This document shows, piece after piece, positions 1 to 8,055 of a stretch of 64,000 nucleotides of DNA; position 1 is the stretch's first letter; each line of letters opens with the position of its first letter. This DNA comes from JAFDWI01 sp963764215 (lineage in GTDB: Bacteria > Actinomycetota > Acidimicrobiia > Acidimicrobiales > Iamiaceae): positions 186,001-250,000 of the forward strand of contig CAVXRS010000007.1 of assembly GCA_963764215.1 (NCBI GenBank), written 5' to 3'. Both the position numbers and the translations under genes were made by a program. Under the pieces are notes generated by a model. That model ran no database searches. It was given only the letters and a program-made list of their open reading frames with translations, and was not told where the DNA came from.

Positions 1-2
1 CG

Positions 3-221
3 ATCTGCTCGACGTGGAACGCGGTCGCGCTCCGCTGGCCGTCGCTGGTCGGCGGCTGTCGACCGATCGAGCTGCGCGACCTCGTGACCGGGCCGTCCTG
101 GGACGTCGAGCACGTCGAGGTCGTCGTGCGCTTCGGGGTGGCCTCCGAGGTCCTGGTCGCCCGACGGGTTGACCCCGCCGCTCGGGGCGAAGTGCCTGGA
201 AGTGTGGACGAAGGGCCCTAG
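3..221 (+). CDS. C-terminal end of an unrecognised protein (5' truncated by window edge)
   Basis: The reading frame open from base 3 ends at a TAG at 219-221 and encodes about 72 residues. They include an alternating hydrophobic stretch (VEHVEVVVRFGVASEVLVAR) typical of a folded domain, followed by a charged tail. Codon use is strongly GC3 biased, as in neighbouring genes, which supports real coding. The start lies outside the window and I do not recognise the family. Confidence 0.45.
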   Translation: MCSTWNAVALRWPSLVGGCRPIELRDLVTGPSWDVEHVEVVVRFGVASEVLVARRVDPAARGEVPGSVDEGP

Positions 222-275
222 GCGGGCGCGGTCCTCGTCCATACGGTGGTGGGGAGACCACGAGGCAGGTGCCCC

Positions 276-860
276 ATGACGTATCCCGCGAACTTCGAGC
301 TCGATGCAGACGCCGAGATCGACAATTGGCGCCCGCTCGTGCACTGGTTGCTGGCGATCCCCCACGTGGTGATCGCCGACGCGCTGCAACGGGTCGGCGA
401 GGTCGTCGCGCTGATCAGCTGGTTCGCCATCGTGTTCACCGGCAAGCTGCCCGAGGGCCTGGCGAACCTCCAGTGCCTGGTCCTGCGCTACCGCATGCGG
501 GTGTACAGCTACGTCTTCTGGCTCCGGGAGGACTACCCCCGGTTCGAGTTCTCCCAGGGCGGCGCCGACCCCGGTGACGACCCCGTCCGGGTCGGCTTCG
601 AGCCGGCGCTCACCCAGCGCAACCGGCTCACGGTCGGGTTTCGCATCATCCTGGTCATCCCCGCCGCGATCTTCGGTGTGCTGTTGACCATCGCCTCGGT
701 CTTCGTCCTGCTCGTGGCGTTCTTCGCCGTGCTGTTCACGGGCCGGTGGCCAGCAGGGCTGCGCAACTTCGTCGTCGGCTGGGGCCGGTACCTGGTCCGC
801 CTCTCTGCCTATGCCGGACTGCTCACCGACGACTACCCGCCGTTCTCGCTCGACCGCTGA
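276..860 (+). CDS. DUF4389 membrane protein
   Basis: This is a 194-residue integral membrane protein of the DUF4389 type, whose function is unknown. Two hydrophobic units are visible, at residues about 21-65 and 118-160. Each is followed by the family's FTGKLPEGL / FTGRWPAGL loop and a conserved DDYPPF-type C-terminal motif (residues about 182-190; the first half carries EDYPRF). The internal duplication is typical of the family. The ATG at 276 is chosen because a GAGGCAGG-like Shine-Dalgarno sequence lies just upstream; an in-frame GTG at 246 would add ten arginine-rich residues that look non-native. Confidence 0.8.
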   Translation: MTYPANFELDADAEIDNWRPLVHWLLAIPHVVIADALQRVGEVVALISWFAIVFTGKLPEGLANLQCLVLRYRMRVYSYVFWLREDYPRFEFSQGGADPGDDPVRVGFEPALTQRNRLTVGFRIILVIPAAIFGVLLTIASVFVLLVAFFAVLFTGRWPAGLRNFVVGWGRYLVRLSAYAGLLTDDYPPFSLDR

Positions 861-892
861 CTCTGGCCGACCGACGGCCGCCAAGGCGCGGA

Positions 893-976
893 TCAGAACT
901 CGGCGTCGGCGAAGCGAGCGTCCAGGGCCGACCCCACCACCTGGAATGCCGGGTCGGCCGCATCAGGTCGTTGCAT
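893..976 (-). CDS. Candidate 27-residue small protein with strong Shine-Dalgarno
   Basis: A short minus-strand frame starts at ATG 976 and ends at TGA 893-895. It is preceded by AGGAGGG at near-ideal distance, the best ribosome site seen in this part of the window. The predicted peptide is acidic and hydrophobic (MQRPDAADPAFQVVG... ending ADAEF), with no membrane helix. It lies about 120 bp downstream of the MalT-like regulator on the same strand. Its last codons and stop share 21 identical bases with the end of the Nudix gene near 4856. No family is recognised; it could be a spurious ORF. Confidence 0.3.
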   Translation of the reverse strand: MQRPDAADPAFQVVGSALDARFADAEF

Positions 977-1096
977 CACGGAGAACCCTCCTGTGAGCGC
1001 AGCGAACCACTGAGCAGCCGTGGCCGGTACATGCTTCGCTGCAGACGATGCACGTACTCGCGGACAAGATCCGCTACGAGTGCGATATCGGCCCGG

Positions 1097-3400
1097 TCAC
1101 AAGCCGAGAACCTCCGGTGGCGAATCCGCGGGATGGTTCAGGTCGATCAGGATCCCCATCTTCCGTGCGAGCTCGACGGATTCTCCGCGCGACGAAGCCC
1201 CCAACTTTCGGTAGATCGCCACCGAGTGCGACTTCACCGTGTTGCGACTCACGATCAGCTTGTCCGCGATCTCCTGAAGCGACAGGTTCGTGGGCAGATA
1301 GGCGAGCACGCGCAGCTCTGCCGGGCTCAGCTGGAGACCAAACCCGAGCGAGTCCTCGCCGACCCGCAGCCGATGGATCAGATCATCCAACTCTTCGTTC
1401 AGTCGGGACGCCGTGGAGTCGATCTTTCGGTCGGCGTCGGCGAGGACGGCCAGTCGGCGGGCCTCGGCTCGATCACCCAGGGCAAGCGCAGCCTGAGCCA
1501 GCACGAGGTGGCACAGGAGGCCGGTGCGAGGCGACAGACGCCCCAGCCGCTCCAGCATCTCAGAGGCGTTCGCGGCGGCGCGTTTGGCTTCATCGGCCAG
1601 TCCGACGCGTGCGAAGACAAGAGCGCTGATAGCGAAGGCGGGTAGCGCGGGCATGACGCGGATGAGGTGATGGCGTTCGGCGAGGGCATTGCTTCGGCGC
1701 GTTTCGCTCTCGGCGCCGACGAGGTCTCCGGCCCGAAGGTCGAGAAGGGCGAGGTGGGCGAGTGCGTTGGCCTCGAACGCAGGTGCGTCACCGACCGAGG
1801 CGAGGCTCGCCTCGAACAGGCCCCGGGAGGTGTCGTCGTTCCCGACCATCGAATGCGCGGTTCCGAGCAGCAAGGTCGCCATGGGCCACCACGGGTTCGA
1901 ACCGGCGCCTCCGGCGGCCCGCACGAAGGTGGCGTCCCGGATCACGCCGGGGAGCCCTTCCAAACCTGCCAGTGCCCGAACAATGGTGAGGGCGACGGTG
2001 GCGCTCGGCGAACCGTCGGCAAGTGGTCCGTCGTCGTCGACGGAGCTTGCGGCTGCGGCGGCCCGGCGGACGAGGGCCGCATCGCCTTTGGCGAGCCCGT
2101 ACCAGGCGGTGGCGACTGCAGCCGCGGGCGAGCGGTCCACGGCGTCGTCTCCGAGGAGGTCGATCAAGTGGCCGAGCCGGTCGACCTGCCCAGTGAGGAA
2201 CAAGTCGAGGGAGTAGATGAGCACCAGGTCCGCGGCTCGTTCGAAGCAGTAGGCGGCGAGGGCGTGTCGCACGGCTTCGTCGACGTCTTGCACCGCGTTC
2301 GAGCGCGCACTGCACCGGCGGTGCAGTGCGCGCGCAGTGGTCGGATCTGTCGTCTCGAGGCGGTAGGTGAGCATCTCAGCAAAGAGGGGGTGGTACCGGT
2401 ACTCGCGACGCTCGTCATCGAGCGCCGAGAGGTAGAAACCGCCGACACCCGCGAGGTAGTTCAGCGTCATGGCGCTGCCTTCGCACTCGAGGAGCTCGTC
2501 GAGCGCGTGGCCGGAGAGGACGTCCAACACCGATGACCGTTCGAGGAACCTGGTGATCTCGTCGGGAAGGCCGGCGAGCACCTCCTCTTCGAAATAGTCG
2601 ACGAGGAGGTGCTGTCTTCCGCTGGTCGCGCCGCCCGAAGCAGAGCCGCGCTCTTGTGCGGCGAGCGCCAGCAGACGGAGACCGGCAGGCCACCCCTCGG
2701 CGCGCTCCACCATGTCCTGGATCTCCTCGTCGGAGCGGGATTCCTTCATCGACCTCACGAGGAGCGTCGCGTCTTCGCTGGACAAGGCCAGGTCATCGGT
2801 CGTGAACGAACCCACCAGATCATCGAGCCGGCGGCGGGTCAGCGGCACATCCGGCAATGCTCGACCGATGAGCACCACCTGGGTGCCTGCGGGGAGGACG
2901 TCCAGCAGTCCGTCGAGCAGGGTCAGCGACTCTATGGAACGGAGCAGGTGAACGTCGTCGAGGACGATGACGCAGGGAACTCGGTCCGCGAGCAGCCGGG
3001 CCAGACATGGCAGGAGGTCTTCGCCGATCGATCGGCCGATGCCGCTGAGGGCGCCAACTTCGTGCTCGTCGGTGGGCGCGAAAGCGTCGAGGCCGGTGGC
3101 GATGTGGCGGGCGAGGTGTGAGGCGTTGTCGTCGAGTTGATTGACGCGCACCCAGGCGAACGGGCGTGCATCGGCTTCGTCCCAGAGCGCAACTGAAGTG
3201 GTCTTCCCGTACCCCGGCGGCGCCGTGACGGTGAGGACGGGTTGACCGATGCAGGCGCCCAGGCGGGCGAGCAGCTCAGGGCGCGCGACCGCTTGCGTTG
3301 GTCGAATCGGGCATTCGCTGCGTCCGGAGAGGAGCGCGGTGCTGCGGGACTTGGCCAAATGGGGATGTGGGGACTTGGCCACATGGGGATGTGCGCTCAT
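1097..3400 (-). CDS. MalT/LAL-type LuxR-family ATPase transcriptional regulator
   Basis: A 767-residue STAND-type regulator. Residues about 30-300 hold a P-loop NTPase with Walker A APPGYGKTT and a Walker B region (VIVLDDVHLL). A helical/TPR-like middle follows, and the C-terminal ~65 residues form a LuxR-type helix-turn-helix (LSPAELRVLAYL...LSLQEIADKLIVSRNTVKSH). Such proteins oligomerise on binding an inducer plus ATP and then activate transcription; the inducer here is unknown. ATG 3400 is preferred over GTG 3406 because AAAGGGTGG sits close upstream. The N-terminus carries an 8-residue tandem duplication (HPHVAKSP/HPHLAKSR) encoded by a 24-bp direct repeat. An NTF2-like gene lies 94 bp upstream on the same strand. 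Confidence 0.88.
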   Translation of the reverse strand: MSAHPHVAKSPHPHLAKSRSTALLSGRSECPIRPTQAVARPELLARLGACIGQPVLTVTAPPGYGKTTSVALWDEADARPFAWVRVNQLDDNASHLARHIATGLDAFAPTDEHEVGALSGIGRSIGEDLLPCLARLLADRVPCVIVLDDVHLLRSIESLTLLDGLLDVLPAGTQVVLIGRALPDVPLTRRRLDDLVGSFTTDDLALSSEDATLLVRSMKESRSDEEIQDMVERAEGWPAGLRLLALAAQERGSASGGATSGRQHLLVDYFEEEVLAGLPDEITRFLERSSVLDVLSGHALDELLECEGSAMTLNYLAGVGGFYLSALDDERREYRYHPLFAEMLTYRLETTDPTTARALHRRCSARSNAVQDVDEAVRHALAAYCFERAADLVLIYSLDLFLTGQVDRLGHLIDLLGDDAVDRSPAAAVATAWYGLAKGDAALVRRAAAAASSVDDDGPLADGSPSATVALTIVRALAGLEGLPGVIRDATFVRAAGGAGSNPWWPMATLLLGTAHSMVGNDDTSRGLFEASLASVGDAPAFEANALAHLALLDLRAGDLVGAESETRRSNALAERHHLIRVMPALPAFAISALVFARVGLADEAKRAAANASEMLERLGRLSPRTGLLCHLVLAQAALALGDRAEARRLAVLADADRKIDSTASRLNEELDDLIHRLRVGEDSLGFGLQLSPAELRVLAYLPTNLSLQEIADKLIVSRNTVKSHSVAIYRKLGASSRGESVELARKMGILIDLNHPADSPPEVLGL
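3346..3393. repeat. Two-copy 24-bp tandem repeat inside regulator N-terminus
   Basis: Units at 3346-3369 and 3370-3393 differ at one base. They keep the reading frame and duplicate eight residues near the start of the MalT-like regulator. A slippage-type duplication is the simplest explanation. Confidence 0.85.
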
Positions 3401-3493
3401 GTCCACCCTTTCAGGACTCGCCGTATGAGCTGAATGTACGGCACATCCCGAATGGATGGAAGGGACTTTGTGCCCTTCGTCTGGGCGATCGGC

Positions 3494-3913
3494 TCAGCGC
3501 CCCAGGATCACCTGCTCGATGACTTCGGCGTCGTCGAAGTGCGTGATGGTGTGCACGACCTTTTCGGCCTCGATTCGCGCGACGGTGGTCCCATCCAGCC
3601 CGACGGTTCGACCGGTGGCCTCGAGGAGGATGTCCTCGTAGAGGAGCAGCGCGTCCACCTGACGAGCGAGAAGGCTCCAACCGGCGAAGAGCACCGGCGT
3701 GCACCAACACAGCGTCTCCACGTGGAAGGTGTCCACGGTCAATGAGGAAAGTGGCTGCTGAGCCAATTCCACCGCTTCATCTCGTCGCGCGAACGAACCG
3801 GAGGGCGACCAACCCGCGGCGTTGGCGGCGAGGAGCTGGTCCAATTGGGCGGCTTCTCCCACCACCAGCGTGCGGATCCACGATTCGAGCTTCAGTGTGC
3901 TCGGTTCGTCCAT
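3494..3913 (-). CDS. NTF2/SnoaL-like protein
   Basis: A 139-residue protein with the sequence pattern of the NTF2-like/SnoaL alpha+beta barrel. It has an N-terminal helix region, then strands in LCWCTPVLFAGWSLL and DALLLYEDILLEATG, and ends in TVARIEAEKVVHTITHFDDAEVIEQ. Members are often small-molecule cyclases/isomerases or non-catalytic ligand binders; no activity can be assigned. The start at 3913 (MDEPSTLKLE) follows a GGAAGG sequence. The frame stays open to 4063 but the extension is low in conservation-like features; ATG 3931 is an alternative. Co-directional with the downstream MalT-like gene, so possibly co-transcribed. Confidence 0.6.
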   Translation of the reverse strand: MDEPSTLKLESWIRTLVVGEAAQLDQLLAANAAGWSPSGSFARRDEAVELAQQPLSSLTVDTFHVETLCWCTPVLFAGWSLLARQVDALLLYEDILLEATGRTVGLDGTTVARIEAEKVVHTITHFDDAEVIEQVILGR

Positions 3914-4293
3914 CCGCGTATCGCCTTCCATGCCATTCCACGCGTCGACGCCCGCGCCGTGGTGGGTTCTGGCCCGGCCGGCAGTCGAGGGAGCCGGGGT
4001 TCCCATGACGGCGTTCATGGCGACCTGTGTCAGAGGCCGCTCGCAGTTCAGGACCAAGCGCACGCGCTCTCCTCGCTGGAGTGGCTGCTACCTAGGAATG
4101 TACGGATCTGACAAATGTCGACCTCGCCCAATTCGGGTGACCGTGGTCGAGGGGGCCCCGGCGACCCGGAAACAACTGTCTGCCGGATGGCCCCGGGGGT
4201 AATCATCCGAATTGGGTGATTGCGGGTGAAGCGGCGAGGAAGAAGGTTGGCTACGAGCAACACCTACCTCGACCTGGCGGGAATGAAGCAGCC
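3914..4293. promoter_or_regulatory. 380-bp non-coding interval with a widely spaced inverted repeat
   Basis: No supported gene. The interval separates the leftward NTF2-like gene from the rightward truncated DUF6325 gene and so should hold divergent promoters. Two 15-nt arms, 4125-4139 (CGCCCAATTCGGGTG) and 4204-4218 (CATCCGAATTGGGTG), are inverted copies with two mismatches, centred 79 nt apart. The right arm sits 76 nt before the truncated gene. They could be paired operator sites; this is inference only. Confidence 0.35.
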
Positions 4294-4404
4294 ATGGCAA
4301 CCCAAGAACTCGACCAACTCGGTGCAGCGGACTTCGCGATCGTCGAGTTCCCCGAAGGAAATCAATACTTCTCCGGAGAAGTGGCCGAGACGCTGGCCGA
4401 CTGA
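4294..4404 (+). pseudogene. Truncated DUF6325-family gene (36 residues)
   Basis: ATG 4294 opens a 36-codon frame whose product (LDQLGAADFAIVEFPEGNQY then FSGEVAETLAD) matches the N-terminal third of DUF6325/DUF1269-type proteins. Those normally run to about 130-150 residues and continue with an LVDxGTIRIxD motif. Here the frame stops right after ETLAD, and the following bases show no continuation in any frame, so it reads as a 3' deletion rather than a one-base shift. The next gene encodes a small membrane protein of a type often seen beside this family. Confidence 0.6.
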
Positions 4405-4474
4405 ACCCAGCCCACTCTGCACCAACCGCGGCCCGGTCGGGCACGCAGTCCCCAACCCCATGAAGGACGAATTC

Positions 4475-4681
4475 ATGCTCGCAAGCGCAACTCCATGGAT
4501 CGGCATCGGGATCATCGGACTCATCATCTGGATCGCCGTCGCCTTCTGGCCGGCCAGGGTCGCTGGTCGCAAGGGCCACAGCTTCTTTGGCTTCTTCCTC
4601 TTGAGCCTGCTCTTCTTCCCGCTCTCGCTGATCCTGGCCTATATGGCCGACGATCGGACCGCCAATCGGATGCTCACGTGA
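4475..4681 (+). CDS. Small two-helix membrane protein
   Basis: A 68-residue protein with two transmembrane segments (residues about 6-24, WIGIGIIGLIIWIAVAFW, and 32-55, FFGFFLLSLLFFPLSLILAY) joined by a basic loop (RVAGRKGHS). The ATG at 4475 has AAGGACG seven bases upstream; ATG 4460 is a possible earlier start adding MKDEF. It follows the truncated DUF6325 gene by 70 bp. Small hydrophobic proteins of this kind are common next to DUF6325/SHOCT genes in actinobacteria. Function unknown. Confidence 0.65.
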   Translation: MLASATPWIGIGIIGLIIWIAVAFWPARVAGRKGHSFFGFFLLSLLFFPLSLILAYMADDRTANRMLT

Positions 4682-4863
4682 TCGCGCACCCGACGCTCGA
4701 CGAGCGAACCGCTCGCGGCAAGGCGGCACGCCAACAGATCGCGCGTTCGGGGCACGCCGGCTGGGTGCCCGCTGTCGGGTCGTAGAAACTGACGACGGAC
4801 TGAGTGGAGAGGAAGGCACGTTCTCGATCTGCTCTTGCTGGCTCGTCTCCGCGCCGGCGCGGA

Positions 4864-5382
4864 TCAGAACTCGGCGATTCTCCGCAGGTGCGGCCATGCC
4901 GCCGCGAAGCCGGGGTGCAGTCCGAGTCGTTCGATCTCGTCGGGATGACACCAACGAACTTCGGTGGTCTCGAAGTTGGCGGCGATGCCGAAGCGGCGGG
5001 GCACCCTGATCACCGAGGTCACGTACCGCCAGTCACCGGCGGGTGCGAACTCGTGCTCGCCGAGCAGTTCCCACGGCTCGGGTGGGGCGCCGACCTCTTC
5101 GACTGCTTCGCGCAGCGCCGCTTCGAGGAACGTCTCACCCTCGTCGATCGCGCCGCCCGGGCACGACCAGGTGCCACCTTCGTGTGCCCGCGCCGAGCGG
5201 AGCTGCACCAGGGCTTCGGGGCCCCGGTCGCCGTGACCGACGAACAGCACGCCTGCTGCGCCGAATCGGCCCCAGCGGACGTGGCCGTCGTCGCAGTGGA
5301 GGAACCCGTCACCAGAGCGCACGAAGCGACGGCTCGGGGTCAGGGTCCGGCGGGGACCGGGGACATCGGAGCGGTCAGCCAC
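4864..5382 (-). CDS. Nudix hydrolase
   Basis: A 172-residue protein with a complete Nudix box (residues about 77-99, GAIDEG-E-TFLEAAL-REAVEEVG, matching Gx5Ex7REUxEExGU). The glutamates bind the divalent metals used to hydrolyse a nucleoside-diphosphate-linked substrate, which cannot be predicted here. GTG 5382 (VADRSDVPG...) is preferred: the frame is open much further upstream but that part is arginine-rich and unlike protein, and GGTGGA precedes the GTG. The C-terminal HPDEIERLGLHPGF segment is a normal end for small Nudix enzymes. The gene ends 205 bp from the DUF6325-linked membrane gene on the opposite strand. Confidence 0.85.
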   Translation of the reverse strand: MADRSDVPGPRRTLTPSRRFVRSGDGFLHCDDGHVRWGRFGAAGVLFVGHGDRGPEALVQLRSARAHEGGTWSCPGGAIDEGETFLEAALREAVEEVGAPPEPWELLGEHEFAPAGDWRYVTSVIRVPRRFGIAANFETTEVRWCHPDEIERLGLHPGFAAAWPHLRRIAEF

Positions 5383-5587
5383 GCACAAGATTCCACCACA
5401 TCTGGGTGGCGGACCCTGACGGTTCCTACGCGACTGCGCACCGCACCGGCGGCCAGGTCGTCGACGGCGAATGGCATCCGTGAGGTGGTGACCAGGATGT
5501 TCCGTGAAGCTGCAGGCATCGCCGAATGCCGGGTGCAAGTCGACCCGAGGACGGCGCCGTGGGTCCGACACCCGGTGTGTCCGACGA

Positions 5588-6571
5588 TCACTGCGCGGAA
5601 CGTTGCTCCAGCCGGGGGACGACACCGAACCGGTGGCGGACTTCCTCCAGGTCGAGCGACGCCAGCGCGAAGTGGTCCACTTCGCCCATCACGTCGACCG
5701 TGGCCGCCCGACCCCGCGCGATCGCCTCGCCGAAACGGGCCACGTTGCCCGCATCCGAGAGCGTGTCCGCCCGGCCGATGGCCACAGGCTTCCCGTGGAC
5801 TTTGTGGATCGAGTCGTTCTGGAAGATGCCCAGGGTGAAGCACAGCATGCCGAGGCCCCACTGGTTCCGCATCGCCGCCCCGATGAAGGCGAAGACCTCG
5901 ATTTCCCCGGCGGGGTCTGCGTCATAGTCGGCCAGCACATGGATGAAGTCGTGCGTTGCCCCGACTTCGCGGATGCCCCCCAATTCGCCCGGGAACGGGA
6001 AGTCGTGTCGTTCGTAGAAGTCCGCGACACCCCGTCCCCAACTGCCGGACGGACAACCGCGGAGTGCCTTCCACTTCCGGGCGATCGGTTCGGATCGCAG
6101 CACTCCACGGTACGCGAGACGGGACCGGACCGACTCGACGAAATGACCGTGAAGGTCACCGCGTAGCGACTCGTGACGGAACCAGTTCGCCCGCATGATG
6201 TCCTCGTACATCACGCGGAGGTGATGAGCGGCCAGAGCGCGGGCGGCGTCGACCATGTGCTGGGAGACACCCAGGCACCGGGCGTAGTCGGTCACCGCCT
6301 CGGCCACCTCCGGGCGCAGCGGATGGCCAACCATCTCCAGGACCACCATCAGGGACACGGTGCCCTGGCAGAGTGAGGGCCCGGGTTCGGTGGCAAGGAA
6401 CGCCTTCGGCTCCATCGGATCAGGAAGCAGTGTCGGGTCGAGGCCGTAGAGATGCTCGGCGATGGTGGCCAACACGCTCTCCTGGAGCGGATCCATACCG
6501 CCGCCCCGCTCGAAACCCCCGCACACGGCCGCCAGGGCCACCTCGGCTTCGTCGTTCTCGGGCAGGATCAC
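5588..6571 (-). CDS. Coq4-motif (HDxxHx11E) putative metalloprotein
   Basis: A 327-residue protein. Residues about 201-217 read HDFIH, eleven residues, then E, exactly the HDxxHx11E zinc motif of the Coq4 family, a ubiquinone-biosynthesis protein. No other part is obviously Coq4-specific, so the family link is by motif. The upstream half is helical with a second His/Asp-rich stretch (YERHDFPFPGE). Its GTG start overlaps the stop of the MFS transporter by 4 nt (GTGA), so the two are translationally coupled and probably share a substrate. Actinobacteria of this kind use menaquinone, so a literal role in ubiquinone synthesis is unlikely; binding of a hydrophobic or quinone-like ligand is a guess. 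Confidence 0.65.
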   Translation of the reverse strand: MILPENDEAEVALAAVCGGFERGGGMDPLQESVLATIAEHLYGLDPTLLPDPMEPKAFLATEPGPSLCQGTVSLMVVLEMVGHPLRPEVAEAVTDYARCLGVSQHMVDAARALAAHHLRVMYEDIMRANWFRHESLRGDLHGHFVESVRSRLAYRGVLRSEPIARKWKALRGCPSGSWGRGVADFYERHDFPFPGELGGIREVGATHDFIHVLADYDADPAGEIEVFAFIGAAMRNQWGLGMLCFTLGIFQNDSIHKVHGKPVAIGRADTLSDAGNVARFGEAIARGRAATVDVMGEVDHFALASLDLEEVRHRFGVVPRLEQRSAQ

Positions 6572-8022
6572 CCGACGATCCTACGTTGGCGATTCCGGGC
6601 GAGAAGCGCCGCACCTGCCGTGCCGAGCAGCGACGCAACCGCGGCCACCGCCATCACCGCGCGGTACTGGTCGACAACGCCGGATCCGAAGTACGACTCG
6701 GTTCGTGCCGCGGCGCTCGCCGAGACCGTGATGCCCAGGGTGAACCCGATCATCCGGAAGGCCTGGATCAGCGCCGATGCCTCCCCGGAACTCGTCACGT
6801 CCACCCGCCACATGGCCGAGACCGAGGTGGTGTCGAAGCACAGGCCCTGCCCGGCCCCGGCCAGAGCCAAGGCCACGAACACCACCGCCGCCGGCGTCGA
6901 TGCCCCCAGGGCAGCCAGTGCCACCAGGCCGAGGGTGCCCACCGCCATGGCGGATGGGAGGGCACTGGCAAGGCCCAGACGGCGGACGAGGGGACCGAGA
7001 AGGGCGCCGGCCAGGGCGAACAGGACGCAGTACACGGCGAAGACGCCTCCCGCCCCGAGCGCGGAGTACCCGCGCACATCCTGGAGGTAGATGGCGGCGT
7101 AGACGATGGTCACCCCGAACCCCCAGTTCGAAGCGAAGGCGGCCGTGGCGGTCGCGCCGAACAGCGGCGCACGTCGAACCGAGGGCCGAACCAGCGGGAC
7201 GCTCCCCGGTCGCCGTCCCGTCCAGACGGCCAGGCCGCAGAGGGCCAGACCCGCGCTCCCCGTCACCACCACCTTCGGCGACGTCCAGCCGTCGTGGGCG
7301 ACCAGCCCGGTGGCCCCGATCGCGCCCACCAGGCCGATGCTCAGCGCTACCAGGCGCTTCCACGGCAGTTGCGCGGCGGTCTGCGACCCCTCCGGTGGTG
7401 GCGAGTCCCGCCGGGCGACCAGTCGCCAGAGGACCGGAAGGGACACGAGGGCGAGCCCGCCGGTGACGACGAAGAAGTACCGCCACGAGACCAGGTCCGC
7501 CAGGACCCCGCCCACCAGCGGTCCAGCGGCGGCGCCGACTCCGCTGACGGCACCCCAGGCGCCGATGGCGGCCGGCCGTCTCGCTTCGTCGAAACCTGCC
7601 GCCACCACGGCGAGTGACGTGGTGAAACAGACCGCGCCGGCGACGCCCTGGAGAGCTCGTCCCACGACCAGCATCCCGAGACCCGGCGCGGCGGCACACA
7701 CCACCGACGCCAGACCGAGGACCAGCACACCCGGGAGAAGCAGCGTCCGGTGTCCCCAACGGTAGGTGGCGTAGCCCGCCGGCAGCAGCGCCAGGGCGAA
7801 AGCCCCCGAGGAGGAGCTCACCACCAGGTTCGCCTGAGCCGCCTCGATGCCAAGGCTCCGGGCGATGGTGGGCAGCACCGTGCCGATGCCGTTCACGTCC
7901 ATCGACAGGGCCATCAAGGGCAGGGCCATCACCGCCAGGACCAGCCAGGCATGACGATGGTCGTTGCGGGCCGTCGGGGTCGTTCCGGTGGCGGTCGGAC
8001 CGGTCGGAGGCGGCGTATCGAT
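6568..8022 (-). CDS. MFS drug/solute exporter (DHA2-like)
   Basis: About 484 residues with 12-14 predicted membrane helices. Major-facilitator signatures are present: the loop-2 motif YATYRWGHRTLLLPG, then GRALQGVAGA in TM4 and the GAVSGVGAAAGPLVGGVLAD antiporter-type motif C in TM5. A proton-driven exporter of small hydrophobic compounds is the expected role. The N-terminus is uncertain: between the last stop and TM1 there is no in-frame ATG or GTG, and the first reasonable codon is ATC at 8022 after GGGAGGG. Either a rare start is used or one base is wrong there, since a GTG at 8062 exists in a neighbouring frame. Divergent from the hydrolase at 8056; 4-nt overlap with the downstream Coq4-motif gene. 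Confidence 0.8.
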   Translation of the reverse strand: MDTPPPTGPTATGTTPTARNDHRHAWLVLAVMALPLMALSMDVNGIGTVLPTIARSLGIEAAQANLVVSSSSGAFALALLPAGYATYRWGHRTLLLPGVLVLGLASVVCAAAPGLGMLVVGRALQGVAGAVCFTTSLAVVAAGFDEARRPAAIGAWGAVSGVGAAAGPLVGGVLADLVSWRYFFVVTGGLALVSLPVLWRLVARRDSPPPEGSQTAAQLPWKRLVALSIGLVGAIGATGLVAHDGWTSPKVVVTGSAGLALCGLAVWTGRRPGSVPLVRPSVRRAPLFGATATAAFASNWGFGVTIVYAAIYLQDVRGYSALGAGGVFAVYCVLFALAGALLGPLVRRLGLASALPSAMAVGTLGLVALAALGASTPAAVVFVALALAGAGQGLCFDTTSVSAMWRVDVTSSGEASALIQAFRMIGFTLGITVSASAAARTESYFGSGVVDQYRAVMAVAAVASLLGTAGAALLARNRQRRIVG

Positions 8023-8055
8023 GCCGGCAGCGTACCCTCCCGTAGGATCTCGGCG

